Assembly: GCF_004801305.1 (NCBI RefSeq)
Contig: NZ_SSOD01000008.1
Coordinates: 124,001 to 188,000, forward strand
Source of the DNA: Pseudothauera rhizosphaerae
Lineage (GTDB): Bacteria > Pseudomonadota > Gammaproteobacteria > Burkholderiales > Rhodocyclaceae
DNA: 64,000 bases
Direction of reading: 5' to 3'
Position numbers and translations under genes: made by a program. This document shows positions 14,324-22,555 of this stretch, one piece after another (the first letter of the stretch is position 1; every line of letters begins with the position of its first letter). Below the pieces are notes generated by a model, which searched no databases, was not told where the DNA came from, and was given only the letters and a program-made list of their open reading frames with translations.

Positions 14324-14643
14324 GACTGCCCCTCCAGCCAAACGAGGCGCACGCCGTCCAGCACGAGCAGCACGTACACGCCGTGGGCGCCGGTGATGCG
14401 GGTGCAGCCGTGCACGGAGGCCGTCAGAACGCGCAACAGGTTGCCGCTGGGGCGGGCGATCCGCACGGCCGTGTGCCCGGCGACGGGCCAGCGGCCAACA
14501 AGCTCTTCGTCCAGGACGGTGGCGCCCCAGGAGCGCAGCTTGCGCACGGTGGCGTTGAGCCGGGACAGGCGGTCCAGGGTGTCGGCGTTGAGCACGCGGG
14601 GCGGGCGGTGGGCGGCCAGGGGGATGACGATATCGGCGTTCAC
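14320..14643 (-). CDS. Unrecognised 107-aa phage early protein
   Basis: GTG start at 14641-14643 (VNADIVIPLAAHRPPRVLNA) overlaps the upstream stop as GTGA. The protein has LDRLSRLNATVRKLRSWGAT and a beta-rich C-terminal half (GAHGVYVLLVLDGVRLVWLE). Length and overlaps argue for a real gene, but no family was recognised. Confidence 0.62.
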   Translation of the reverse strand: MNADIVIPLAAHRPPRVLNADTLDRLSRLNATVRKLRSWGATVLDEELVGRWPVAGHTAVRIARPSGNLLRVLTASVHGCTRITGAHGVYVLLVLDGVRLVWLEGQS

Positions 14644-15011
14644 AGGGTGTCCTCCAGTTGAGCCAGGCCGGGCAGTTCCACCGGAAGCCCGGCTTCGGCG
14701 GCGTAAGCGAGGGTGGCGACGGCGTTTCCGATGGCCTCCCGCAGGGCGTCCTTCGGCGTGATGTCGCCCAGGTCGATGCCGTGCTCGCGGCGGTAGTCCT
14801 CGTCCTGCTGGACGAGGGCCAGCACCACGGCGCAGAGGTCGGAGAGGATCTCCGGGGCCATGGCGAGCAGCACGCCCAGGGCGAGGCCGCCGGGCTGGAC
14901 GTTGGCGACGGTGCCGCCGTCGCCATCCACGATGTAGCCGGGCAGGGTCGGGTCGGTGTTGGGGCGGTAGCCCCACGTCAGGCACGGCAAGGGTTGAACA
15001 GGGGCAGTCAT
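14640..15011 (-). CDS. Unrecognised 123-aa phage early protein
   Basis: Starts MTAPVQPLPCLTWGYRPNTD and contains GYIVDGDGGTVANVQPGG and a helical end with EDYRREHGIDLGDITPKDAL. It overlaps both neighbours by 4 bp. Acidic, soluble; function unknown. Confidence 0.65.
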   Translation of the reverse strand: MTAPVQPLPCLTWGYRPNTDPTLPGYIVDGDGGTVANVQPGGLALGVLLAMAPEILSDLCAVVLALVQQDEDYRREHGIDLGDITPKDALREAIGNAVATLAYAAEAGLPVELPGLAQLEDTL

Positions 15012-15370
15012 GCGGTTTCCTCCGGGCGATGGGGGCAGCTCTGGCATGCCTTCCAGAAGCGCATCGCCAGGGGGTTGTGGGTGGGGGCCGCGCCGAGCGC
15101 CAGGCGCCGGCATTCGCTGCGCGGCTGGGGCTGGTTGGATGCGGGGCATTCGGCCACTACGTGCAGGCGGTCGATGACCCGGGCGATGAAGGCCGGCGGC
15201 ACGTGGGGCCGCAGGCCGTTGAGCGCCTGGCTGACGTAGGCGCGGGAGACCCCCAGGCAGCGGGCAACGCGGGTGACACCGCCGCGGCCACCGGCCTGGT
15301 TGGCGTCCGCCACGGCCTGGTGCAGCAGGGTCTTCCAGTCGACGGCAGGGGTGGGATCGTTACCGGCCAT
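15008..15370 (-). CDS. Small helix-turn-helix phage protein
   Basis: A 120-residue protein. After MAGNDPTPAVDWKTLLHQAV there is a helix-turn-helix, GGVTRVARCLGVSRAYVSQA, then LNGLRPHVPPAFIARVIDRL as in Cro-like folds. The C-terminal part has three Cys (CPASNQ, CRRLAL, CQSCPHRPEE), which may bind a metal. ATG at 15368-15370. Probably a regulator or DNA-binding accessory of early genes. Confidence 0.7.
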   Translation of the reverse strand: MAGNDPTPAVDWKTLLHQAVADANQAGGRGGVTRVARCLGVSRAYVSQALNGLRPHVPPAFIARVIDRLHVVAECPASNQPQPRSECRRLALGAAPTHNPLAMRFWKACQSCPHRPEETA

Positions 15371-16025
15371 GATCGGCATCCTCCTCGGTAACGGCGGGCG
15401 CCCACACCACGGCCAGCAGGTTAGGGTCGAAGACCACGCGGGTGCGGCACACCATGGGCGGCTTGGGGCCGGTGTTGCGGTCCGGCCGCAGGCGGTAGCG
15501 GGCGGGCACGCCGCCGCGGCCGGTGCCGTGGCCCCGCTGGGTGCATTCCAGGTAGCCGGCGGTGGCGAGCGTCTGCAGGTAGTCCTCGGCGGCGCGCAGT
15601 GCCACGGTGGCGGTGCTGCTGCTGGCGTGGGCGGCCAGTTCCCGGGCGTTGGTGTCGCCGTTGCCCAGCATGCGCAGCGTGCGCCACATCTGTTCCTGGG
15701 CCAGCCCCTGGGTGACGCGGCTGCCGTCCTTGCGCACGCGGGGGGCTTCGATGCCTTCGTCGCGCGCCAGGCGGTAGCGCTTGCGGCCGCGGGGCCCGGG
15801 TTCGATTTCCGCAAGCTGGACGATGCCGGCGCGCTGCAGGCATACAACGTAGGTGCGGGTGGTGGCCGCATCCACGGTGCCGCCCAGCTCCCGGTTGATC
15901 CGGGTGGTATCGACGATGTCGTCGATGCACCAAAGCTCGCGGCCGCCGCGATCGCGGATGGCCGCCCAGATGCGCTGGCGCGGGGAGAGGCCGCCGCGCA
16001 GTTCGGTGACGGGCTTACGCGGCAT
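15360..16025 (-). CDS. Winged-helix phage early protein (221 aa)
   Basis: Starts MPRKPVTELRGGLSPRQRIW. Two winged-helix-like halves are visible: RTYVVCLQRAGIVQLAEIEP with a basic wing RGRKRYRLARD, and LAAHASSSTATVALRAAEDY followed by LQTLATAGYLECTQRGHGTG. This layout resembles proteins in Mu-like phages that stand next to MuB. Target unknown. It overlaps the next gene by 11 bp. Confidence 0.7.
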   Translation of the reverse strand: MPRKPVTELRGGLSPRQRIWAAIRDRGGRELWCIDDIVDTTRINRELGGTVDAATTRTYVVCLQRAGIVQLAEIEPGPRGRKRYRLARDEGIEAPRVRKDGSRVTQGLAQEQMWRTLRMLGNGDTNARELAAHASSSTATVALRAAEDYLQTLATAGYLECTQRGHGTGRGGVPARYRLRPDRNTGPKPPMVCRTRVVFDPNLLAVVWAPAVTEEDADHGR

Positions 16026-16066
16026 GGTCGGCCTCGCCGATCATGATGCATACGAATAGCTGCATC

Positions 16067-16786
16067 TCACACCCCCCTGCGCGGCGCGTCGCCGGTATAG
16101 AGCGGGCGATCGCCCCAGGTGCCGAGGTCGACCGCGCCCCAGCCTTCCACCGCGGCGGCCTCGGCGATGGCGGCGAGGTTCACCGCCACCCGGCGCACGC
16201 TGCCGCCGGACAACTTCACCAGGCGCTCCAGCAGATCGCCGCGCACAGCCACGTCCGGGCAGTAGATCGGCACCAGGGCGGCGGCGTCGGTCAGGCTCAC
16301 CGGCTGCGCCGGAATCCAGCTCAGCACGCGGCTGTGGAAGCGCTCCCACTTCTTGAGCTTTTGCGGCAGCAGCTCCTCGCCCAGCAGCAGGATGGGCGCG
16401 GCGCCGCCGCCCTCGTGCAGGTCGCGCACCAGCTCGACCATGGAATCCGAGCGCACGCAGTAGTCGAACTCGTCGATGATCAGCATGCGGCCGCTGGCGG
16501 CGAGCTGGGTGCACGCCTGGTCGAGCATGGCCGGGATGGTGCCGTGGGGCTTGATGCTCATCTCGATCAGCACCTTTTCCAGCAGCGTCTTGCGCGTCCA
16601 GGCGCTGCGCATCTGCACGAAGTAGGCGCGGGTCTCGTTGGCCACGGCGTTGGCGGCCGTGGTCTTGCCGTAGCCGGCCGGGCCGTACAGCGCAGCCAAC
16701 CCCGGCAGGCCGGCGGTGCGGATGGTGAGGCGCTCGACCGCGATGCGGACGAGTTCCAGGTTGTGGATCTGGGCGGTCTGGGTCAT
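16067..16786 (-). CDS. MuB-like transposition ATPase
   Basis: A 239-residue AAA+ ATPase that selects target DNA and stimulates the transposase. Walker A is GPAGYGKTT (residues 35-43); Walker B is RMLIIDEFD (about 100-108). Sensor-like LLLGEELLPQKLKKWERFHS follows, then a small C-terminal lid domain (LLERLVKLSGGSVRRVAVNL). Length fits the short MuB form of B3/D3112-type phages, lacking the N-terminal helix-turn-helix of Mu B. It lies downstream of the transposase, separated by a hairpin. Confidence 0.92.
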   Translation of the reverse strand: MTQTAQIHNLELVRIAVERLTIRTAGLPGLAALYGPAGYGKTTAANAVANETRAYFVQMRSAWTRKTLLEKVLIEMSIKPHGTIPAMLDQACTQLAASGRMLIIDEFDYCVRSDSMVELVRDLHEGGGAAPILLLGEELLPQKLKKWERFHSRVLSWIPAQPVSLTDAAALVPIYCPDVAVRGDLLERLVKLSGGSVRRVAVNLAAIAEAAAVEGWGAVDLGTWGDRPLYTGDAPRRGV

Positions 16787-16825
16787 GATCGGCGTGCCTT
16801 GTTTCCTGTGGTGGGTTTCGGGGCT

Positions 16826-16858
16826 GGCCGGCTGCTTGTGCCATCAAGCGCGCCGGCC
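16826..16858. other. Long hairpin between transposase and MuB-like genes
   Basis: GGCCGGC, an inner CTTG/CAAG stem and GCCGGCC form an imperfect stem-loop. The T run (GTTTTC) is on the plus side only, so on the minus-strand transcript it is not a classical terminator; it may tune the A:B expression ratio. Confidence 0.5.
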
Positions 16859-16866
16859 GTTTTCAT

Positions 16867-19194
16867 TCAGCCGACCTTGCGCAGGAACATCCGTCCCTGC
16901 GCAGAGGTCAGCCAGCTCTTCATGAAGCGGAAATCAACGTCCGCCAGGGGGTCACCGCGCTCGAAGGCTTCCTTCAGGGCGCGCCACTCGGCGTAGTTCT
17001 CCGCCGCGCTGCGCTCGGAGCGGGACTTCCGGATGGCCGGCGCAAGCTCGGTCACTTCGGCCGCCGCTGTCGGCAGGCGGGTGGCGGACACCACCCGGCC
17101 GCCGATCACCATCTGCCCCGCCACTGCGGGGGCGCGTGCGTCTGCGCGGGCTGCCTGGCCGGCCGCGTCGATGGCGGCTGTGGTGTGCGCCGGCCCGCGG
17201 ACCGGCATGGTGGCCAGCTTTCCGGCACTCGCCGCACGCTCGCGCAGGATCTCGGCCACGATTTCCTTGGCACCCGCCTTGCGGGCGGTACGCTTGAGGA
17301 CGGCTTTTTCTTCCCGCACCACACGCCGCTGCACGGCCTTGGCCGCGGCGGCGATCTCGGCCGGGGAAATACCGGTCAGATCGGGGCAGACCGCCACGCA
17401 AACAAAGGTGCCTTCGTCGTCAAACACGAACACCCGGCCCACGTCAGCCACGTCCTGGCGCACCGCGAAACGCGCGCCCACGTTGTAGGCGCCGAGCTCC
17501 GGCGCGATGTAGTCATGGCGGTTGATGCGGATGCCCTTCTTTTGGAGGCTGAAGTAGCCGTCCCGTCCTGCGAGCGGCATCAGCAGCACGTCCAGCACGC
17601 GCTCGTCTGCGATGCGCGCCACGGGCTCAGACCAGCTCGCAGCCACCTCGAAAGGTGTGCGGCCGTCTAGCCCGGCGTGCGGGTTGTGCGCATAGACGTT
17701 GTCGGTCCACTCGTCGCAGAAGGCCTGAAATTCGGTGGCCGTCATGCGCACTTCGAGTACGCCGTCTTTCTGGAATAGGCGCTCGCTGAACGAGGCGCGG
17801 GCCTCCAGTTCCTTGCGCTCGGCCACGTTGTGGCCGATGTAGCCCGGCAGCAACTCCACCAGGTCGTGATTGAAGGTCTTAAAGAAGCGCTCGATGTGGG
17901 GTTTCTGCCAGCCCGAGAACGGCGCACACAGTTCTGGATCGGTGCCGATGGCATGAAAGAGCGTCTGCAGGTAATGAGCGCAGTAGTCCGAGCCGTTGTC
18001 GTGCTTCACGCGCTCGACCCACCCCCAGTCCGTCAGCGCACGGCGCACCAGTGAGCCGATGGCGGCCGATTTGCTGGTCTTCGCCACGAGCAGCTTTCCG
18101 CGGCGGGTGAACACATCCAGCGCGCCCAGCACCGCATAACGCGCCGTGCCCGAGGCCGCGTCCGGGTCTAGCAGCAGCACGTCGCCCGGCGTGGAATCCA
18201 GCTCCCAGCGGTAGTTCGGGCGCACTACGTCCTCAGACGCGTCCCCGAAGGCCAACATCTGCTGATTCTTCCACCTGTCCGGGTTGCGCAGCGCCAGGTA
18301 CGCGCTGGCGCGCTCCTTCAGCCAGGCCAAGCGGAAGCGGCGGATCGCATCCACGTCGGGACGCGCCAGCAGTCCCTCGGCCTGCGCCGCCTTGAGGCTG
18401 GCGGTAACGGGGGCGAGCCGTGTGCCAAAACGCGCGCTGATCGCCTCGGCAATCCGCTGATCCTTCACATGGGGGAACTCCACCAGGAGGCCCACCACCA
18501 ACTCACGGATCTCCGGCTGGTCCTCGATCTTGCCGTGGCCCGCCTTATCCCGGCCGTCCTTCTCGTCCAGCAGCGCCGCCAGCCCCGTGGCGGCAAAACC
18601 ATCGACCCAGCGCCGCAGGTTGCGCCCGGAGAGCTTGCGCACGGACTCGCAGGTATCCGGCGAGCACGCCGCGCCGGCCGTGGCGCAGTAGCTGGCCGCG
18701 AACCCGTTGAGCGCCTTGTTGCCGTGGCGCTGCCCCTCGGCGGCGATCCAGCGCTGGTACGCCTGCACGATCTCCAGCCGTGCCTGCATGCGCTTGACTT
18801 GGTTGGCGGTGAGCTTCGGCCACCGCCGCAGGATTTCGATGCCGGCGCTCCGGCGGTTCAGGAGGGCGTCCACCCGCACCTGCTCGGCCGCCGTGGCCAG
18901 TTCGGCCCCTTTGAGCCTGCCGGCGCGAGCGACTTCTTCCAGCATCCTCTGCGCCGCCTCGCAGTCGGCCGCTTGGCCGGCGGCCACCGCCGCGTGCTGG
19001 ATGCGCGTGGCGCGCGCCTTGACGGCTTTCTGCACGCCCTTCGGCAGAGCGGCCGAGTCGTACAGGCGACGACTGCCACCGCGCACAATCTCGGTCTCGA
19101 AGGGCCAGGCCTCACGCGCTGCGCGCTGCGCGACCGCCTGTTTCGACACACCCAGAGCATCCGCGACCTCGGCCAGTGTCACGCGCGTACTCAT
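16867..19194 (-). CDS. Mu-like DDE transposase
   Basis: A 775-residue transposase that joins phage ends to target DNA. The N-terminus has a helix-turn-helix (VTLAEVADALGVSKQAVAQR), matching the enhancer-binding part of MuA. The catalytic DDE triad is D333 (WELDSTPGD), D399 (VKHDNGSDY) and E435 (KPHIERFFKTFNHD); the last two are 36 apart as in retroviral-type integrases. A beta-barrel-like region (KGIRINRHDYIAPELG) and a basic helical tail follow, the part that contacts MuB. The ATG at 19192-19194 overlaps the upstream gene stop. Confidence 0.96.
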   Translation of the reverse strand: MSTRVTLAEVADALGVSKQAVAQRAAREAWPFETEIVRGGSRRLYDSAALPKGVQKAVKARATRIQHAAVAAGQAADCEAAQRMLEEVARAGRLKGAELATAAEQVRVDALLNRRSAGIEILRRWPKLTANQVKRMQARLEIVQAYQRWIAAEGQRHGNKALNGFAASYCATAGAACSPDTCESVRKLSGRNLRRWVDGFAATGLAALLDEKDGRDKAGHGKIEDQPEIRELVVGLLVEFPHVKDQRIAEAISARFGTRLAPVTASLKAAQAEGLLARPDVDAIRRFRLAWLKERASAYLALRNPDRWKNQQMLAFGDASEDVVRPNYRWELDSTPGDVLLLDPDAASGTARYAVLGALDVFTRRGKLLVAKTSKSAAIGSLVRRALTDWGWVERVKHDNGSDYCAHYLQTLFHAIGTDPELCAPFSGWQKPHIERFFKTFNHDLVELLPGYIGHNVAERKELEARASFSERLFQKDGVLEVRMTATEFQAFCDEWTDNVYAHNPHAGLDGRTPFEVAASWSEPVARIADERVLDVLLMPLAGRDGYFSLQKKGIRINRHDYIAPELGAYNVGARFAVRQDVADVGRVFVFDDEGTFVCVAVCPDLTGISPAEIAAAAKAVQRRVVREEKAVLKRTARKAGAKEIVAEILRERAASAGKLATMPVRGPAHTTAAIDAAGQAARADARAPAVAGQMVIGGRVVSATRLPTAAAEVTELAPAIRKSRSERSAAENYAEWRALKEAFERGDPLADVDFRFMKSWLTSAQGRMFLRKVG

Positions 19195-19922
19195 GCCTGC
19201 TCTCCCAGCAGCTTCTTCAGCGCCCGCTCCTGACGGGCCAGTTCGTCACGCATCTGCGCCACCCGGCCCAGTTGCGCCTCCAGCGCCTCGCGCCCAACGG
19301 ACAGGCGCGCCCCGCGCAGATCGGCATACCAAGCGCCCAGCTCGTGGGTTTCGAGCGCCGCCTCGAAGGCAGGGGCGTACTCAAACGGGAAGCGCCAGGC
19401 GTCGCGGCTCTCGGCCGTCCAGGAGTCGAGCTGATGCTTGCTGATGTGGTCGCCCGTCAGCTCGCTCATGCGTGCGGCCACGTCGTGGCGGGACAGCGGA
19501 CTGCGCTTGAGCAGGTCCGACAGCAGCCCGCGCAGCGCCGGCCCCACGGCCAGCGCGCCGGGGATCGGGCGCACCGGCGCCGGCACCTCGAACAGATCCG
19601 GCGTCAGCAGGTCGGCCGCGCGGCGCATCTCAGTTGCCCGCCCAATGCTTGGCACGGCGACCCCGGGAGCGAGCAACCCAGCGGCGGGATTCAGCCAGCC
19701 CACGGACTTCACGGATGCGGCACTCGAACCCTGCGCCCACGAAATAGCCGCCATACAGACCGCGATGGACCCCATGACGTCACGCAGTCGGTTGTAGCGC
19801 CGCAGGCCGACCCGGTATCGATGCACGCGGCCGTCCGCTCGGGTGATCGTCACAATGGCGCCACCGGTGATGCGGCGAGCTTTGACCGCGTCGAGCGCGG
19901 CGGGAGTAGTGGCCGTGCTCAT
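19191..19922 (-). CDS. Unrecognised early protein upstream of transposase (243 aa)
   Basis: The N-terminal third is small and basic (GGAIVTITRADGRVHRYRVG, RYNRLRDVMGS). The C-terminal half contains SRHDVAARMSELTGDHISKH followed by DSWTAESRDAWRFPFEYAPA, a pattern seen in proteins just upstream of transposases of B3-like phages. A C-terminal coiled coil (QMRDELARQERALKKLLGEQ) ends it. It overlaps the transposase start by 4 bp, so the two may be co-produced. Role unknown; DNA binding is likely from the SRHDVAARM helix-turn-helix-like segment. Confidence 0.7.
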   Translation of the reverse strand: MSTATTPAALDAVKARRITGGAIVTITRADGRVHRYRVGLRRYNRLRDVMGSIAVCMAAISWAQGSSAASVKSVGWLNPAAGLLAPGVAVPSIGRATEMRRAADLLTPDLFEVPAPVRPIPGALAVGPALRGLLSDLLKRSPLSRHDVAARMSELTGDHISKHQLDSWTAESRDAWRFPFEYAPAFEAALETHELGAWYADLRGARLSVGREALEAQLGRVAQMRDELARQERALKKLLGEQA

Positions 19923-19924
19923 GT

Positions 19925-20260
19925 CTACGCCGCCTCCCTGCTATTGCCATTGCGTTGGCAACCCAGCGCGGTAGACTGGGCACTCCTGCGCATGCCGCGC
20001 AGCCCGCGCAGGCGGGGCGTGCCGTCCTTGAAATACCGGCTCGGCCAAATCCGCTGCACGGGCACGCCGATCGCCTCGGCGATGCGCTTCTCGTTCAGCG
20101 GGTAGCTGCGCAGGAAGGTGTGGGAAAGCGGAGAAGACGAAGACAGGCCGTGATGCGCCGCCAGGGCGCGCAGCGTCCATCCCTTCTTCTCCAGAGCGGC
20201 CTTAATGTCGGCCGGGTGCCAGTCCTGTTGGCTGGCTTTTTTCGCGGATGCGGTTGCCAT
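19925..20260 (-). CDS. ner: Ner-like early regulator
   Basis: A 111-residue protein of the Ner/Nlp family: DWHPADIKAALEKKGWTLRA, then LSSSSPLSHTFLRSYPLNEK and RIAEAIGVPVQRIWPSRYF. This helix-turn-helix represses the early and repressor promoters once lytic growth has begun. ATG at 20258-20260. It is the first gene of the early operon and divergent from the repressor. Confidence 0.9.
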   Translation of the reverse strand: MATASAKKASQQDWHPADIKAALEKKGWTLRALAAHHGLSSSSPLSHTFLRSYPLNEKRIAEAIGVPVQRIWPSRYFKDGTPRLRGLRGMRRSAQSTALGCQRNGNSREAA

Positions 20261-20295
20261 CGTTCGCAGTTCTTGGTCGGGTTGCGATGGATGGC

Positions 20296-20324
20296 ATTTA
20301 ATACGTTGAAACGTGCCATGTCAA
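20296..20324 (-). promoter_or_regulatory. Early promoter (minus strand)
   Basis: TTGACA (20319-20324, minus strand), 17-bp spacer and TTAAAT (20296-20301). The -35 hexamer is inside the GTCAACC-GGTTTGAC dyad (20320-20334), so repressor bound there would block the start of ner and the transposase genes. Confidence 0.65.
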
Positions 20325-20471
20325 CCGGTTTGACGTGCTTTATGCTTTCAGCGACTCGCAAAAAGCGAGGTTTGACGTGTTTTTTATTTTCAATCAGGTG
20401 GTTACATGAAGCGTCAACAGAAAAACGAGTTGACGCTTTCGGTTGACGCTTTCTCCATCGAAAGCGTCAAC
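20320..20471. promoter_or_regulatory. Repressor operator array
   Basis: Boxes with core TTGACG occur at 20329-20337 and 20371-20379 (TTTGACGTG), 20411-20418 (inverted), 20429-20440 and 20442-20453 (both GTTGACGCTTTC), and 20460-20471 (inverted GAAAGCGTCAAC). The first lies in a dyad with GTCAACC (20320-20326). The last four are within the first 22 codons of the repressor gene. Repeats of this kind are expected for Mu-type repressor operators. Confidence 0.75.
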
Positions 20472-20948
20472 CTGTCGGTACCTGCCATTGGGGAGCGAAT
20501 CAAGGTAGCTCGGAAGGCTGTCGGCCTGACGCAGGACCGCTTGGCAGCGCTCGCTGGAGCCACGTCTAAACGTGGCCTCCAGGACAATGAAGCTGGGAAG
20601 GGGATGCCTGGCGGTCAGATGATCGGCGCAATGGTGCGTGCCGGCATAAACGCCAACTGGCTGCTGACCGGCGAAGGTCCAATGCTGCTCTCCGAACTCG
20701 ATGAAGCGGCCGCTTGGCGCGCCCGGGCCGAGCAGCTGCAGGTCGCCCTCAATGCGGCGGCCCAGGCCGCGCCCCTCAACGAAGCGGCCATGCGCGCCAT
20801 CATCATCGGCGTACTCGAAGACCCCCGCTACAGCGCAGCCGAGGCGGACTGCATCGCCGCCCGCGCGGTCCAGCTCTATCGCAGGGCGCTCGACGACAAC
20901 CTAATTACCGCCACCGGCGTGGGAGAGGGCAAGAATAAGGCGGCTTGA
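20406..20948 (+). CDS. XRE-type phage repressor
   Basis: A 180-residue repressor, the only plus-strand phage gene seen. The helix-turn-helix is GERIKVARKAVGLTQDRLAA with LAGATSKRGLQDNEAGKGMP (residues 29-70). A region GINANWLLTGEGPML is typical of XRE phage regulators. The C-terminal helical part (ELDEAAAWRARAEQLQVALN) probably oligomerises; no LexA-like Ser/Lys protease motif is seen. ATG at 20406 gives an unusual first 25 residues (MKRQQKNELTLSVDAFSIES), encoded by operator DNA; a later start cannot be excluded. Confidence 0.88.
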   Translation: MKRQQKNELTLSVDAFSIESVNLSVPAIGERIKVARKAVGLTQDRLAALAGATSKRGLQDNEAGKGMPGGQMIGAMVRAGINANWLLTGEGPMLLSELDEAAAWRARAEQLQVALNAAAQAAPLNEAAMRAIIIGVLEDPRYSAAEADCIAARAVQLYRRALDDNLITATGVGEGKNKAA

Positions 20949-21356
20949 GGGCTGTTTTACGGAGGCCCGGCGTACCTAGCGTGGCGGCATACTCCCCTGC
21001 ATGGGGAGCGAAGACGACCAGCAGATGGACTGGCTCAGGCGCTGGGTACGCCGACAGTCTGATGACGACGACCCGCCGCGCGGTAACGGCGCCACCGTGC
21101 TATTCCGCCTCACCACCCTCCACGCCGCCGCCGGCCAACTCCGACGCTACGACGACCAGGCCGACAACGACTCCGCCGCAGCGCTGTTCGACCTGCATCC
21201 GATCTGTGCCGTTTTCAGTGCAAAACTGACTGGACTGCGCCCGTTTTTCGCGAATTGTGCCAGATTGGTTTTCGGGCACGCCGACGCCCTGAAACCCGCG
21301 CGCCCCAAGGCGTTCCGGGTTATCTCACAGAATCCTGGGTTGTGACAAAACGATCA
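20949..21356. other. Phage end region with possible transposase-binding repeats
   Basis: No convincing gene. A plus-strand frame from 21001 (MGSEDDQQMDWLRRWVRRQS) has a poor ribosome site and runs through the terminal repeats, so it was not called. From 21210 the sequence carries repeated GTTTT-type boxes: CCGTTTTCAGTGCAAAAC, CCCGTTTTTCGCG, TTGGTTTTCGGGCAC, and inverted CAAAACGATCA. Such arrays near a Mu-family end are where the transposase binds. Confidence 0.45.
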
Positions 21357-22465
21357 CCCCCCCACAAGAGCACCGGCGCATTACCGAAAAACCCCACCTG
21401 TGCCAGCAACTGCGTGAAGCGTCCGGCCAGCGGTTCGCGGCGCAGCAGGGGATCGGCCGGGATGCCGAGCAGGTGGACGCGGGTGCCGACCGTCTGGGCG
21501 GTGATCTCGGCGTTGGACAGCGGTTCGCCGTCTGCGGTGAGCCAGGCCAGGGTGTCCGGCGCCGCGGCGAGCGGGGCGTCCTTGTCCGTGCGCCAGGCGA
21601 GCAGGTTCTCGTTCTGGGCGATCACGGCGACGTCCGCCGTGTCGTCGTGCAGAATCACACGGCTCATATCGAACCCGCCGCCTTCGCGGGTGGCGACCGC
21701 GGTGATGGGGCCGCTCGCCAGCACCACGAGTCGGCCGCCGAGCGCATCGCGCACGGCCGCAATCGGGTCGCTGCCGATCGCCTTGGCCCGGCGCAGCGCG
21801 GCACCGACCCGGATGGCGCGGCTCACCGAGCCGGCCACGCAGGCCCCCGCCAACTGCCCTATCTGCAGCGCCCAGGTGGAGAATGCGCCTTCTTCACCGA
21901 AGGCCGTCGTTTCCACCAGGCCGCGCACCAGAGCGTCGGCATCGGCCGGCGTGGGCGTGTCCAGTACCGCTTCCACGGCATTCGTGCCTTCCGCCGGTTC
22001 GTTGGCAAGCACCAGCGGATTGGGCGGTGCGGCGAAGTTGTAGGCCGCCAGGCCGAGCGTTGGCAGGGCGCGGCCGGCGCTGTCGGCATCGACCAGCGGC
22101 AACCCGAGCTGAGCGGCGACCAATGCCGGGATGATGCTGTTCATTGCGCCGGTCTCGCCCGGCAGCACGGCGAGCAACTGCCGGCCGCTGGCGGCGGCCA
22201 GACGGGTGAATGCCTGGCGTGGCGCGGTGGTGAAGGCGGGGCCGTGGGTCGCGGCGGCCGGCGCGCCAATGCCGGCCACCACGCCGGCCCACAGCGTGGC
22301 GGGCAGCTCGGACAGGGCGTTCAGCCGCACCGGCCTGCCGAGCTGTTCGATGTAGTCGATGAGCGGTTTGGCGCCGGCCCGTGGGCCGCCGCCCCCGCCG
22401 CCGAGCAGGGCGGCGCCGGTCAATAGATCGTGAAGTGCGATGGAATCGAGAGTCTTGTCGTTCAT
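21320..22465 (-). pseudogene. DUF917 family protein, 3' end interrupted by prophage
   Basis: A 381-codon frame. The body matches DUF917, proteins often found with hydantoinase-type enzymes and of unsettled function: LLTGAALLGGGGGGPRAG near residues 14-31, then DADSAGRALPTLGLA, NPLVLAN and ASGPITAVATREGGGFDMSR. The last about 15 codons (DRFVTTQDSVR and preceding residues) come from phage DNA, judging from the transposable-phage end just downstream. The lost part may be small, so the protein might still fold. ATG at 22463-22465. Left of the prophage the 3' part is outside the window. Confidence 0.75.
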
Positions 22466-22555
22466 TGGATGTCATACTCCAAACATGTGTTCGAGTTCCC
22501 GGTGATGCCGGCGAGTATCCGGCTATCATCCTACACGCCGTCGCACGGACAGACC

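Larger units (their letters stand above)
1..21356 (-). mobile_element. Mu-like transposable prophage (left end outside window)
   Basis: Gene content and order match transposable Mu-type phages: a divergent repressor and Ner, DDE transposase, MuB-like ATPase, GemA, Mor, lysozyme and Rz/Rz1, gp25-gp26-gp27, terminase, DUF935 portal and F-like head protein. All but the repressor are on the minus strand, usually with 4-bp start/stop overlaps. The left boundary lies beyond position 1. The right boundary is inferred: the reading frame of the DUF917 gene enters phage DNA near 21340-21380. A minus-strand TG at about 21356 (plus ATCA at 21353-21356) is one candidate terminus, because Mu-family ends are TG...CA. 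Which end dinucleotide is correct could not be proved from one end. The genes I can read look intact. Confidence 0.93.

Noticed and set aside
16015..16065. A 16-codon minus-strand frame (MQLFVCIMIGEADHAA) between MuB-like ATPase and the 221-aa gene
   Set aside because: Too short to support. It overlaps the start of the ATPase-side gene, and its ribosome site is weak.
21001..21345. Plus-strand frame of 114 codons after the phage repressor
   Set aside because: Poor ribosome site, and its second half crosses the terminal repeat region. It could be real for the first 60 codons but is not supported.
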